Shown: positions 1 to 7,664, numbered from the stretch's first letter. The stretch: 9,786 bases of DNA from Verrucomicrobiota bacterium (GCA_009885905.1 VFJU01000050.1:1-9786), one strand, 5' to 3'. Numbers and translations: made by a program. Notes: generated from the letters alone by a model not told the origin.

Positions 1-33
1 GTGGTTGAGCTTGGTGGACAAATCACTCTTTGA
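1..33 (+). CDS. Possible 3' end of an upstream gene (partial)
   Basis: In frame 1 the window opens with an eleven-codon run that reads VVELGGQITL and stops at TGA 31-33. It could be the C-terminus of a gene lying upstream and co-directional with the ketosynthase, leaving a 44-bp gap before that gene's start. Ten residues are too few to assign a family. Frame 2 is also open from base 2 to a stop at 137-139, but that reading would overlap the ketosynthase by about 60 bp, so it is less likely. No coding here at all is a real possibility. Confidence 0.2.
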   Translation: MVELGGQITL

Positions 34-77
34 AAAAACGAATTTTGAATTGCGGGAGATTCTCATCTTGATACCCC

Positions 78-1220
78 GTGTCCATCCAATCCTCTCTATC
101 CATCACCGGCCTTGGTGCGCTCTCCGCATTAGGCACTAGCGTATCGGCGCACCATGAGGCGATAACTTCGCAGCAAGTTCCGTTTCAGAAGCTTGGTAAG
201 CTGTTAGGTAAAGACAGCCCGCACGCTGCACGACCCGCCGCATGGATCGAACGAAGGTCGTTGTTAGTGAACCGCAAATGGAGTCCCGCGACCATGGCAG
301 CCCTGCATGTGTCGCGCCAGGCCATCGCCGAAGCAGGCTGGAGTGCCGCCGATCTAAAGGACGCAGCACTGGTCGTAGGCACAAGCCGTGGAAATGCAGC
401 GGGTTGGCTAGCGCCATGGCCCGGGCGGCGGCCGTTTAAACTGATGGCCGCGAGCAACACCATCCACAGCGAGCCCGCCACTGCGATCACCATCGAGTTC
501 GGAATCCATGGTCCTAATCACGTTCTAGCAAGCGGCTGTGCGGCGGGTCTTGATGCTGTCGGCATCGCCATGATGCTGGTGCAGTTGGGAGTCGCCCCAC
601 GCGCACTTGCTGTAGCGGTGGATCTTCCTTTGGTGCCGATATTGTTAGATAATTACGCGGCGTCGGGCCTTTTGTCCGCCAGCATGAACTTGGATCCCTA
701 CCACCCCCAGTCATCTGGATTCATTCCTGCAGAAGGCGCTGCGGCGATGGCCATTGAGCCGCGCGATGGCGCTTTCGCCCGCTTGTTGCACTACGGATGC
801 AATGCCGACGCATGCGATCCAGTGGGAATTCCAGCCGATGGCGGTCGCATGCCAGAGCTCATTCAAAAAGCCATCCAGCTTCACGGACTTCCATCCGCTG
901 TTTGTCCACACGCCACAGGGACCGCAGTTCAAGCAACTGCCGATCCTACAGCTCTCACCCGCTCATTCCAAAAATTTCGACCCACGCTGCACCTCTTAAA
1001 ACCTTTTGTCGGTCACACCATCGGCGCAAGTGGCTTGTTAGAAAGCGTGATCCTCGCCCGCTTTTTAAAAGACCATCAATTACCACCAAACCTCTCGGGA
1101 TGCTATGCACCAAGCGGATTTCAGCTCCCTGAGCAACCGCTTGAAGTCCACGGCCCAATCTATAAACTTTCCCACGGAATGGGTGGGCACAATGCCTTAC
1201 TTGTTCTGTCACCGCCATGA
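78..1220 (+). CDS. Beta-ketoacyl-ACP synthase family protein (FabF/FabB-like ketosynthase)
   Basis: This is a thiolase-fold condensing enzyme of 380 aa, somewhat shorter than typical FabF (about 410). Such enzymes extend an acyl chain by decarboxylative Claisen condensation with malonyl-ACP in the cytoplasm. The full Cys-His-His active site is visible: the nucleophile C154 in ASGCAAG, H278 in CPHATGT, and K308/H313 in LLKPFVGHTIGASG. A GFIPAEGAAA segment (214-223) and the C-terminal glycine loop GMGGHNA (367-373) also match the family. The start is GTG at 78, because an in-frame TGA at 69-71 excludes anything earlier; a GGGAG at 54-58 is rather distant for a ribosome binding site. The gene overlaps the next one by four bases (ATGA), implying coupled translation. 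Whether it serves housekeeping fatty-acid synthesis or a secondary pathway such as an aryl-polyene-like cluster cannot be decided, since upstream genes are missing. The family is secure; the substrate is unknown. Confidence 0.88.
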   Translation: MSIQSSLSITGLGALSALGTSVSAHHEAITSQQVPFQKLGKLLGKDSPHAARPAAWIERRSLLVNRKWSPATMAALHVSRQAIAEAGWSAADLKDAALVVGTSRGNAAGWLAPWPGRRPFKLMAASNTIHSEPATAITIEFGIHGPNHVLASGCAAGLDAVGIAMMLVQLGVAPRALAVAVDLPLVPILLDNYAASGLLSASMNLDPYHPQSSGFIPAEGAAAMAIEPRDGAFARLLHYGCNADACDPVGIPADGGRMPELIQKAIQLHGLPSAVCPHATGTAVQATADPTALTRSFQKFRPTLHLLKPFVGHTIGASGLLESVILARFLKDHQLPPNLSGCYAPSGFQLPEQPLEVHGPIYKLSHGMGGHNALLVLSPP

Positions 1221-2359
1221 ATCCGAAACGCCGCCTTCAAATTTCCATCGATGATCAAGTCCTGAAAATCATCAATGGTGACGAATGCACGCAACATTAC
1301 TCTATCTCGACGGCGACGAAAGGCATGGGATTCGCCATCGATAGCGGTCGCACACCTACCGGACGATTTCGCATTGCGGAAAAAATCGGAGCAGGAATGA
1401 GCAAAGGAACTATTTTTAAACATCGGGTGCCGACCGGGTTATGGCAGCAAGGCGATTCAGCGATAGAAGATCTCATCCTGAGTCGGGTGCTCCGCATCGA
1501 AGGATTAGATCCCGAAAACGCTAACACATTTGAGCGTTTTATCTATCTGCATGGAACCAATCACGAGGACAAACTCGGACAACCCGCGAGTCATGGTTGT
1601 ATCCGTTTGAGCAATGAAGATATCATCGAAATATTTAATGAAGTCGAATTGGGGATGGATCTAGAGATACTGCCTGCGACACAGCCAAGGGGCAAACTGC
1701 TATTCATCGATTGTGATTCTACACTCTCGACGATAGAAGGGATCGATGAGCTTGCGCGAGCCAGAGGAGACGTAATCTTTGCACAAGTGGTAGCATTAAC
1801 CCACGCCGCGATGAATGGGGAGGTTCCGATTGACGAAGTCTTTCCACGCAGGATGGAGATGATTCGCCCAGACAGGGTTCTCTGTGATCAAATCGGCGCG
1901 TTGTATCTGAAAACCCTCGTCCCTGGCGCTGCGGAAATAATTGGAAAGGTCAAGGCCGCCGGCTGGCTACCCGTGATCCTCTCGGGAGGTTTCTCCGCAC
2001 TGATCAAACCCATGGCCGATCACTTAGGTATCCCTCATGTCGAAGCGGTACCACTGTATTTCAACGAGGACGGATCGTACAAGGGCTACGGTGAAGATTA
2101 TCCAACCACGCGAAACCTTGGTAAGAACGAAGTGATTCGCGAGTGGAAGCAGGCCATGCTCCCCGAACGGGTGGTGATGATCGGCGACGGGGTGTCAGAC
2201 TTAGAGACAAAACCCGATGTAGATACCTTTATCGGCTTTGGCGGTATAGTAGCCAGGTCCAAGGTTAAGAGCGAATGTGATCACTGGCTTACCGATATAA
2301 ATGATCATTCGATTTTATCTATGATTACGGGTGAAACGTCTCAACAAGAAGAAGGCTAA
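1217..2359 (+). CDS. Fusion: L,D-transpeptidase (YkuD) domain + phosphoserine phosphatase-like HAD domain
   Basis: This 380-aa protein has two clear parts. Residues about 5-152 form a YkuD catalytic domain, with H112 in LHGTNHEDKLG and the signature SHGCIRLS with nucleophile C128 and R130. This family makes 3-3 peptidoglycan cross-links or anchors proteins to stem peptides. Residues about 158-372 form a HAD-IB phosphatase of the phosphoserine phosphatase type: motif I FIDCDSTLS (D165, D167), motif II ILSGGFS (S256), motif III K303, and motif IV MIGDGVSDLE (D324, D328). The EGIDELA stretch after motif I and FIGFGG near the end match serine phosphatases, the latter resembling the human/plant type. 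The expected HAD activity is hydrolysis of phosphoserine to L-serine. No signal peptide or membrane segment precedes the YkuD domain, and in-frame stops upstream (1142-1144, 1163-1165) rule out a longer start. ATG 1217 overlaps the ketosynthase stop (ATGA). The domains are certain; the combined function is unknown. Confidence 0.9.
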   Translation: MNPKRRLQISIDDQVLKIINGDECTQHYSISTATKGMGFAIDSGRTPTGRFRIAEKIGAGMSKGTIFKHRVPTGLWQQGDSAIEDLILSRVLRIEGLDPENANTFERFIYLHGTNHEDKLGQPASHGCIRLSNEDIIEIFNEVELGMDLEILPATQPRGKLLFIDCDSTLSTIEGIDELARARGDVIFAQVVALTHAAMNGEVPIDEVFPRRMEMIRPDRVLCDQIGALYLKTLVPGAAEIIGKVKAAGWLPVILSGGFSALIKPMADHLGIPHVEAVPLYFNEDGSYKGYGEDYPTTRNLGKNEVIREWKQAMLPERVVMIGDGVSDLETKPDVDTFIGFGGIVARSKVKSECDHWLTDINDHSILSMITGETSQQEEG

Positions 2360-2435
2360 GTCTTCATTCAATATACAAACCAATACTCAAATATTTAGCT
2401 TGCTACCAAGTCAGTGAGCCCTAGTTTTATTTGAC

Positions 2436-3161
2436 ATGAGCATTACAACGAAGAACAAAGCTGTGCAAACAATCCGCTATACCGATGCCCAAAAAAAAGA
2501 AGTTGTAGACTTCGTGGTGAATCACAACGCGGCTAACAAAAGCGGCGGTCAAAGCACTGCGGTTATCAAGTTTAAAATTTCTCCAATCACCATTGCGAGT
2601 TGGTTAAAAGCAGCTGGTGTTTCTGCACCCAAAGTTAAAGCCAAAGCTAAGAAATCATCCAAGGCCAAGAAGGCGGCCCAACCAAAAGCAACTCCGAAAG
2701 TGGAAGCTCCGCCAAGCATTCCCGAAAAAGCGGTCGCAAGCCTTCCCACAAAGGATGTGGCAACCCCGAGCACAAAAGTAACGCCTACAAAAGTAACGCC
2801 TACAAAGGCAACGCCTAACAAGGCCAACGTCGTAATTCGCTACACTCCACAACAAAAGGCTGAAGTACTAGCATTTGTTGCTTCCCACAATGCTGCAAAC
2901 GGTCGTGGTGGTCAAAGCACCGCCGCAACTAAATTCAATATTTCCCCCATCACGGTGATGGCGTGGATCAAGGCAGCAGGCGCACCGAAAGCCGAAACGA
3001 AAGACGTAAAGCCTGCTGCGACTGCAAAAACCCCAGTAAATTCCAATGGTATCAATGCAAAGTTGAACGCACTTCTCGCTCTGAGCAATCAGATCACCAA
3101 GGCCGAAACTGAACTTGCCAAATTGAACGCCAAATTTTCTTCGCTCAAAGCTACGCTCTAA
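2436..3161 (+). CDS. Tandem helix-turn-helix protein with histone-H1-like linker and C-terminal coiled coil
   Basis: I do not recognise a named gene. The 241-aa product contains two copies of a 49-residue unit (13-61 and 134-182), identical at 33 positions. Each begins IRYT, has a HNAAN-x-x-GGQST core and ends with ISPIT-x-x-x-W-x-KAAG. The pattern of a conserved helix, a short turn and an IS-x-x-T-x-x-x-W helix resembles the homeodomain-like HTH of IS3-type transposase OrfA proteins, so DNA binding is likely. Between the units lies a K/A/P/T-rich linker (about 62-131) like histone H1 tails, including three TKVTP-type pentapeptides. Residues about 206-241 show hydrophobics spaced as heptads (I206, L210, L213, I220, L227, L230, F234, L237, L241), suggesting an oligomerising coiled coil. 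There is no transposase catalytic domain. A nucleoid-associated or architectural role is inference. No clear Shine-Dalgarno precedes ATG 2436. A strong terminator follows, so it is probably monocistronic. Confidence 0.82.
   Translation: MSITTKNKAVQTIRYTDAQKKEVVDFVVNHNAANKSGGQSTAVIKFKISPITIASWLKAAGVSAPKVKAKAKKSSKAKKAAQPKATPKVEAPPSIPEKAVASLPTKDVATPSTKVTPTKVTPTKATPNKANVVIRYTPQQKAEVLAFVASHNAANGRGGQSTAATKFNISPITVMAWIKAAGAPKAETKDVKPAATAKTPVNSNGINAKLNALLALSNQITKAETELAKLNAKFSSLKATL
2472..2981 (+). repeat. Direct duplication encoding two HTH units (2472-2618 and 2835-2981)
   Basis: Two 147-bp segments inside the preceding gene encode homologous 49-residue units with 33 identities by hand alignment and no gaps. 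The separating 216 bp encode the low-complexity linker. The copies have diverged at the DNA level, so the duplication is not recent. Confidence 0.85.
2772..2816 (+). repeat. 15-bp tandem repeat, three copies, in the linker
   Basis: The unit ACAAAAGTAACGCCT occurs at 2772-2786 and again unchanged at 2787-2801. A third copy with two substitutions lies at 2802-2816. It is in frame and encodes the TKVTP/TKATP pentapeptides. Exact copies suggest recent slippage expansion, so the linker may vary in length between strains. Confidence 0.85.
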
Positions 3162-3186
3162 CTCTAGCAAGCATTTGTAACAATCC

Positions 3187-3223
3187 GGCCGTCTTCCCTA
3201 ACCGAGGGATGACGGCCTTTTTT
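3187..3223 (+). terminator. Strong intrinsic terminator downstream of the tandem-HTH gene
   Basis: A seven-base-pair stem GGCCGTC (3187-3193) / GACGGCC (3211-3217) is followed, after one mismatch, by five more pairs (3195-3199 with 3205-3209). The loop is AACCG. Six T residues follow at 3218-3223. It starts 25 bp after the stop of the plus-strand gene. The stop codon of the convergent Nudix gene (TAA on the minus strand, 3222-3224) lies in the T tract. Read leftward, the hairpin is followed by GGATTGTT, a much poorer U tract, so termination of the minus-strand operon here would be weaker. Confidence 0.9.
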
Positions 3224-3719
3224 ACCACCTCACGTCGATATCAACTTGCTTCCACTTCAAGCATTCGCCTTCGAAGACAAATCGTCCGAGAAAAGATTGC
3301 TCGGTTAGCAACAAGGGCAGCCAGTGTTGATCATCTTCCCACATCCGGTGATAGGGTATCTTTTCTAGCGAAGTCCATACCGGCACCGCTTCGTCCGTCT
3401 CGGTAGGCGTTCCGCTAAAGTCATCCGCCCGATAAACATGGCAAAGAATGTCTGGGCAATCCGACATGGAAAATCGCAACTCCCCGAGTTTCCTCGGTGT
3501 GTGTGGGGTGATGAGCAGTTCCTCCTGTGTCTCGCGGATCGCGGCCTCAAGCGGGGTCTCGCCTGGGTCAATCTTTCCCCCTGGACCATTGATTTTTCCC
3601 GCTCCAAGACCGCGCTTTTTTTCGATCAACAAAATTTCACCGTCCTTGATGATGAATAAAATCGTCGCAAGCATCTCGCCCTTCCACGTCAGCCAATCGA
3701 TAGGAGAATCCGCACTCAT
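3222..3719 (-). CDS. Nudix hydrolase, MTH1-like (8-oxo-dGTP diphosphatase type)
   Basis: This Nudix protein of 165 aa is predicted to hydrolyse oxidised purine nucleoside triphosphates to monophosphates and clean the nucleotide pool. The Nudix box spans about residues 48-71 (GKIDPGE...RETQEELLI); the usual glycine near its end is a leucine. Similarity to human MTH1 (156 aa) extends well beyond the box: [16 protein letters not shown] corresponds to MTH1 KKRGFGAGRWNGFGGK. The segment [13 protein letters not shown] corresponds to MWPDDSYWFPLLL. The base-recognition residues known in MTH1 (N33, W117, D119, D120) therefore have equivalents at N44, W127, D129 and D130. I chose ATG 3719 because it overlaps the gcvP stop as ATGA; an earlier ATG at 3761 would lie inside gcvP. 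A later Met (3674) would align better with the MTH1 N-terminus and is possible. Substrate is inferred from residues, not shown. Confidence 0.88.
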   Translation of the reverse strand: MSADSPIDWLTWKGEMLATILFIIKDGEILLIEKKRGLGAGKINGPGGKIDPGETPLEAAIRETQEELLITPHTPRKLGELRFSMSDCPDILCHVYRADDFSGTPTETDEAVPVWTSLEKIPYHRMWEDDQHWLPLLLTEQSFLGRFVFEGECLKWKQVDIDVRW

Positions 3720-6544
3720 CTGGTAATTTCCGCGTAGGCTTCCACGGAGTCGCAGGTGCAAATCAAATTCCTATCGCCGTGCACATTGTCGACGCGACCA
3801 ACCGATGGCCAGAACTTGTGTTGACGAAGATAGGGCAACGGAAAAGCCGCTTGCTCACGACTGTAAGCGTGAGGCCAATCATTACCGCAAACTATCTCGC
3901 ACGGGTGAGGCGCATGCTTGAGCGGGTTGTCATTCGCATCCCACTCACCTCGAATCACCGCGGAAATTTCTCCGTGAATCGAAATCATCGCATCGCAAAA
4001 ACGATCGAGTTCTGGCTTAGACTCGGACTCTGTGGGCTCAATCATTAAAGTGCCACCCACTGGCCAACTCATTGTCGGCGCATGAAAACTATAGTCTATC
4101 AATCGCTTAGCCACATCTTCCACTGTGATCCCACTCGCATCTGATAGAGGCCGCACGTCGATGATGCATTCATGAGCGACGAGGCCCTCGTTGCCAGTAT
4201 AGAGAATAGGAAAGTAAGGTGAGAGTCGCTTGGCGATGTAATTTGCGCTGAGGATCGCAACCTCCGTAGCTTCCGTTAGTCCGTTAGGACCCATCATGGC
4301 GATGTACATCCATGAAATGGTGTTGATCGAAGCACTACCCCATGGCGCGGAACATACCGCTCCAACTGGATTTAGTAACTCGGAGTGACCCGGTAGAAAT
4401 GGTAAGAGCTGCTTAGCCACACCGATAGGGCCAACTCCGGGCCCGCCGCCGCCATGTGGAATACAAAAAGTTTTGTGCAAATTAAGATGGCAGACATCTG
4501 CGCCGACAAGCCCAGGCGAAGTTAAACCCACTTGAGCATTCATGTTAGCGCCATCCATATACACTTGGCCACCCGCATCGTGAATGATGTCACAAATCAT
4601 TCGGATAGTTTCCTCGAAAACGCCGTGGGTGGATGGATAAGTGACCATCAACGCCGCGAGATTTTCGCGGTGCTGCTCGGTTTGTGCCACAAGATCGGCG
4701 ATGTCAATGTTGCCCTTTTCGTCACATTTCACCCCGACGACTTTCATTCCGGTCATCACTGCGGATGCGGGATTGGTGCCGTGGGCCGATACGGGAATGA
4801 GGCAGATGTTCCGGTGTGCATCGCCTCGAGAACGATGGTAATGATAGATTGCTAACAATCCCGCATATTCGCCTTGTGATCCCGCATTCGGTTGCAAAGA
4901 AACTCCTGCAAAACCAGTAACCTCCGCAAGCCAGCCCTCAAGAAGTCCTAACATCTCGCGGTACCCTTGGCTCTGGTCCGACGGCACAAACGGATGCATC
5001 AAGGAAACTTCCGGCCAACTCAGCGGAATCATTTCTGATGTCGCGTTTAACTTCATCGTACAGGAACCCAGCGCGATCATCGACTCATTGAGCGCGAGGT
5101 CTTTGGACTCGAGACGCTTCATATAGCGGAGCATGTCCGTTTCCGAATGATAACTGTTGAAGACTTTTTGCGTGAGAAATTCCGAATCGCGACGAAGGGA
5201 AACCGCAAATTCCACACCATCGGTGACGGGTGACTCATTACTGATTTTGAATGCGCGACAAATTGAAATAACATCATCAAAGGTCGATGTTTCGTCGAAT
5301 GAAATCCCAAGGTGATCTGCATCAATGCGGCGCAAATTAATCTCGGCCGCTGCCGCCGTGGAAAGAATCGAATCCGCCATGCCCGGCACTTTTGCCACAA
5401 TAGTATCGAAAAAAGGACCCTCCTCAATCGTTACTCCACCCGCGACCAGTGATTTTTTAAGGGCAGCAGCATGGGCATGGACTGTCTGGGCGATGTGCTT
5501 GAGTCCCTCGGGACCGTGGTAAACCGCGTACATTGAAGCCATCACCGCGAGAAGGACTTGAGCAGTGCATATGTTAGAGGTCGCTTTGTCGCGACGAATG
5601 TGTTGCTCGCGAGTCTGAAGTGCGAGTCGAAGGCCCGGCTTGCCACGCGAGTCCACAGACACCCCGATTAAGCGGCCCGGCATTTTTCGCTTTAACGCAT
5701 CTGCGCAAGCCATGAACCCTGCGTGCGGGCCACCGAAACCAAGCGGCACGCCAAAGCGCTGTGAAGAACCCACACAAATATCTGCACCAAATTCTCCCGG
5801 CGCTTTAAGAATTGTTAGAGCAAGCAAATCCGCCGCCACAATATTGATGATGCCAGCTTGCTTGTTTTTCGCAAAAAAATCGGCGAAGTCGTCAACACGT
5901 CCACGGGTATCGGGATACTGGACGATCACCGCAAATGCGTCAGCACTTGACTCCCAAGTTCTCCAGTCGCCGACAATGACGTCGATTTCGAGCGGTTGGG
6001 CACGCGTGGTGACAACGTCAATCGTTTGGGGATGGCAGCGATCAGATATAAAGATGGTCTTGCCCTTCGGCTTTCCGGCCAGCGCCAAGCTCATAGCCTC
6101 GGCTGCAGCGGTACCTTCGTCTAGAAGAGATGCGTTAGAAACATCAAGACCCGTTAGGTCCGTAATCATGGTTTGAAAATTCAGCAGCGCCTCAAGCCGT
6201 CCTTGTGCGATTTCTGCCTGATAGGGTGTGTAAGCGGTGTACCAACCAGGATTTTCAAGAATGTTCCGCTGAATGACCCCCGGCGTATGGGTGCCGTAGT
6301 AGCCTTGGCCAATAAAAGATTTGAGAACACGATTTTTCCCCATGATCGACTTCAGCCAACTCAGCGCAGCATGTTCCGAGCGAGCCGCAGGCAACGACAT
6401 CGCGTGATCCAAGCGGATGCTGGCGGGAACCGCGGCGTTGATGAGTGCCGCCAGCGATGGGTAGCCGAGATCTCGGATCATTTCATCACGGTCAGAACCA
6501 ACGGGACCTAGATGACGGCTGCGAAAATCAAGACGTGCGTACAT
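3716..6544 (-). CDS. gcvP: Glycine dehydrogenase (aminomethyl-transferring), P-protein of the glycine cleavage system
   Basis: GcvP is the PLP enzyme that decarboxylates glycine and passes the aminomethyl group to lipoyl-GcvH, feeding one-carbon units to tetrahydrofolate in the cytoplasm. The product is the full-length, homodimer-type chain (942 aa from this start; E. coli 957), carrying both halves that are separate GcvPA/GcvPB in some bacteria. The N-terminal family signature RHLGP is present, as is [17 protein letters not shown] opens the second half, the PLP-binding lysine is in [17 protein letters not shown] (K691), and the C-terminus [11 protein letters not shown] is typical. I prefer ATG 6544 because it lies nine residues before RHLGP, as usual. 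The ORF extends to ATG 6646, adding 34 unconserved residues, so that start cannot be excluded; neither has a good Shine-Dalgarno. No gcvT or gcvH is in the window. The stop overlaps the Nudix start (ATGA). Confidence 0.97.
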   Translation of the reverse strand: MYARLDFRSRHLGPVGSDRDEMIRDLGYPSLAALINAAVPASIRLDHAMSLPAARSEHAALSWLKSIMGKNRVLKSFIGQGYYGTHTPGVIQRNILENPGWYTAYTPYQAEIAQGRLEALLNFQTMITDLTGLDVSNASLLDEGTAAAEAMSLALAGKPKGKTIFISDRCHPQTIDVVTTRAQPLEIDVIVGDWRTWESSADAFAVIVQYPDTRGRVDDFADFFAKNKQAGIINIVAADLLALTILKAPGEFGADICVGSSQRFGVPLGFGGPHAGFMACADALKRKMPGRLIGVSVDSRGKPGLRLALQTREQHIRRDKATSNICTAQVLLAVMASMYAVYHGPEGLKHIAQTVHAHAAALKKSLVAGGVTIEEGPFFDTIVAKVPGMADSILSTAAAAEINLRRIDADHLGISFDETSTFDDVISICRAFKISNESPVTDGVEFAVSLRRDSEFLTQKVFNSYHSETDMLRYMKRLESKDLALNESMIALGSCTMKLNATSEMIPLSWPEVSLMHPFVPSDQSQGYREMLGLLEGWLAEVTGFAGVSLQPNAGSQGEYAGLLAIYHYHRSRGDAHRNICLIPVSAHGTNPASAVMTGMKVVGVKCDEKGNIDIADLVAQTEQHRENLAALMVTYPSTHGVFEETIRMICDIIHDAGGQVYMDGANMNAQVGLTSPGLVGADVCHLNLHKTFCIPHGGGGPGVGPIGVAKQLLPFLPGHSELLNPVGAVCSAPWGSASINTISWMYIAMMGPNGLTEATEVAILSANYIAKRLSPYFPILYTGNEGLVAHECIIDVRPLSDASGITVEDVAKRLIDYSFHAPTMSWPVGGTLMIEPTESESKPELDRFCDAMISIHGEISAVIRGEWDANDNPLKHAPHPCEIVCGNDWPHAYSREQAAFPLPYLRQHKFWPSVGRVDNVHGDRNLICTCDSVEAYAEITR

Positions 6545-6630
6545 GGGGATAAAGAATTGGCAGCGGCTCGGTGATTCCAATTCGCTGTTCTCATTCCATA
6601 GAGGAAAATGCTCTACGCGCAACCCCAGCG

Positions 6631-6654
6631 CGCGAGAAATTATCATATCTCGCG
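6631..6654. repeat. Perfect 7-bp inverted repeat in the gcvP leader
   Basis: CGCGAGA at 6631-6637 is matched by TCTCGCG at 6648-6654 around a 10-base AT-rich loop. The alternative gcvP start ATG 6644-6646 lies in the loop. If translation starts at 6544 this is a leader hairpin or a protein-binding palindrome about 90 bp upstream. No U tract follows on the minus strand, so it is not a standard terminator. Function is unknown and chance occurrence is possible. Confidence 0.4.
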
Positions 6655-6696
6655 ATTTTCGCTAAGTCATCCGTACCGTGACCACGCATATCAGAG

Positions 6697-6710
6697 ATGC
6701 TTGGCAGCAT
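6697..6710 (-). other. Small hairpin at the end of the CHAD gene
   Basis: ATGCT (6697-6701) and AGCAT (6706-6710) can pair around a four-base loop, touching the stop codon (6710-6712) of the minus-strand CHAD gene. There is no T run after it on the minus strand. It is at best a weak pause or 3'-end stabilising structure, so read-through into gcvP is plausible. Confidence 0.2.
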
Positions 6711-7501
6711 TACAAATCTGAAAAGTTAAGCAGGGTCGCGACCTCCGCGATGATTTGCTTTTGCAAGGCTTGGCGAAAATTTTGCAAGCGGCTCCAAAGG
6801 TCTGGAACAAATTCAGCGGTGAATCCGTGACTTTTCAGCCAGAAAGAAAGTGTCGCAAGATCGTTTTCATCACCGAGCAACTCTGGCAGTTCGAGCAGCT
6901 TGGGATCTAGCAAGACGGCGCCCTCCGGCAGAAATCCAATAGCACCGAGATAGGCTTTTAAAGCTTTACGGGCATCGTGAAATTTTTCTTGGTCACCATG
7001 CTGGAGAATGCCGCAACGTTTAACCACACGCATTTCAAGCCTCTTCAAACCTTGCATGATTCGCTCCTCAAGCATCGCCGCCGGCAGAGCCTCCAGTGGT
7101 ATCCGAGCGGATTTAACCCTTTCGATACACCAATCCACCGTTTCCAAAGGAGGTCTGCGTGCCGCGGAGTGGGTCTGTTGTTCTAACAGAGCACCAATCT
7201 CATGCGCAGCGGCGCCTCCTTGCCACGCGAGTTTTTCCCAAGTGCTGTAGCGAGAAACCGCGTCACGCGGTCCGGCAAGAAGCCGCCCGATCACTTGAAT
7301 TTCGGGCGACGAAATTTTAGCGAGTCCAAATAGTGTAAAGCCACCACGCAGCGACTTGCCGAGCTTTCGAGTGGCATGGACCTCTTCCGCGATCCTGCCT
7401 TTAGAATCTAGCAAACCACGCAGCAGGCTCTCCATCTTCACGCAGCCTTTCACCAGTTGCTCGCGAGCAAATTGTGCGTCTTCGAAGGTCATGAAGTTCA
7501 T
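6710..7501 (-). CDS. CHAD domain-containing protein
   Basis: This 263-aa, largely alpha-helical protein matches the conserved histidine alpha-helical domain (CHAD). CHAD is built of two similar helical halves, each with an H-x-x-R-K-type basic motif, and is known to bind polyphosphate. Here the first half shows EEVHATRKLGKSLRGGF (H42, R45, K46, K49) and the second FHDARKALKAYL (H175, R178, K179, K182). The acidic LGDENDLATL segment (209-218) matches the usual LGDxxD motif. No CYTH triphosphatase domain is fused, and no signal peptide is seen. It stands alone upstream of gcvP on the same strand, 165 bp before the preferred gcvP start, and diverges from rppH. Two ATGs (7501 and 7492) could start it, and neither has a clear ribosome binding site. 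Residue pattern and length support the family; a polyphosphate-linked role here is inference. Confidence 0.85.
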   Translation of the reverse strand: MNFMTFEDAQFAREQLVKGCVKMESLLRGLLDSKGRIAEEVHATRKLGKSLRGGFTLFGLAKISSPEIQVIGRLLAGPRDAVSRYSTWEKLAWQGGAAAHEIGALLEQQTHSAARRPPLETVDWCIERVKSARIPLEALPAAMLEERIMQGLKRLEMRVVKRCGILQHGDQEKFHDARKALKAYLGAIGFLPEGAVLLDPKLLELPELLGDENDLATLSFWLKSHGFTAEFVPDLWSRLQNFRQALQKQIIAEVATLLNFSDL

Positions 7502-7634
7502 CGATCATTAAAGAACACCACACCGCTCAGTTTGTCAGTGAGGATTTTCCATCATGTTAGTCTTAGGCTGTCGAGGCCGAGTTGCTAATCTGGTAAAGTC
7601 GCATCACGGCGCGCCCCATGCACATCGAAGGTGT

Positions 7635-7664
7635 TTGAAAGCGAAAACATGCATCAGATTTAAT
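7635..7664 (+). promoter_or_regulatory. Candidate sigma-70 promoter for rppH
   Basis: A -35-like TTGAAA (7635-7640) and a -10-like TTTAAT (7659-7664), each five of six to consensus, are separated by 18 bp in the divergent intergenic region. Transcription would start near 7671, giving a leader of about 47 nt before the rppH GTG. Found by eye without scoring, so chance matches in AT-rich DNA are possible. For the minus-strand CHAD gene I see no convincing pair. Confidence 0.4.

Noticed and set aside
2400..2427. Possible promoter TTGCTA / TAGTTT before the tandem-HTH gene
   Set aside because: The -10 match is poor and the start site would fall almost on the ATG. A promoter is probably somewhere in 2360-2435 but I cannot place it.
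2549..2827. Minus-strand frame with a hydrophobic, V/G/F-rich product that looks membrane-like
   Set aside because: It is the complement of the K/A/T/P-rich linker and first HTH unit. The apparent hydrophobicity comes from reading repeats on the wrong strand.
3716..3761. Longer Nudix start at 3761 overlapping gcvP by 46 bp
   Set aside because: The ATG at 3719 gives the normal ATGA overlap and a length close to family size; the extra 14 residues are the gcvP C-terminal coding region read in another frame.
5640..6176. Plus-strand 178-codon open frame opposite gcvP
   Set aside because: It is antisense to a strongly conserved, certain gene, and its translation is serine/alanine/proline-rich without any recognisable domain. 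A codon-pattern shadow.
6545..6709. Glycine riboswitch upstream of gcvP
   Set aside because: The leader is short for a tandem glycine aptamer and I see no aptamer-like paired core, only one simple palindrome.
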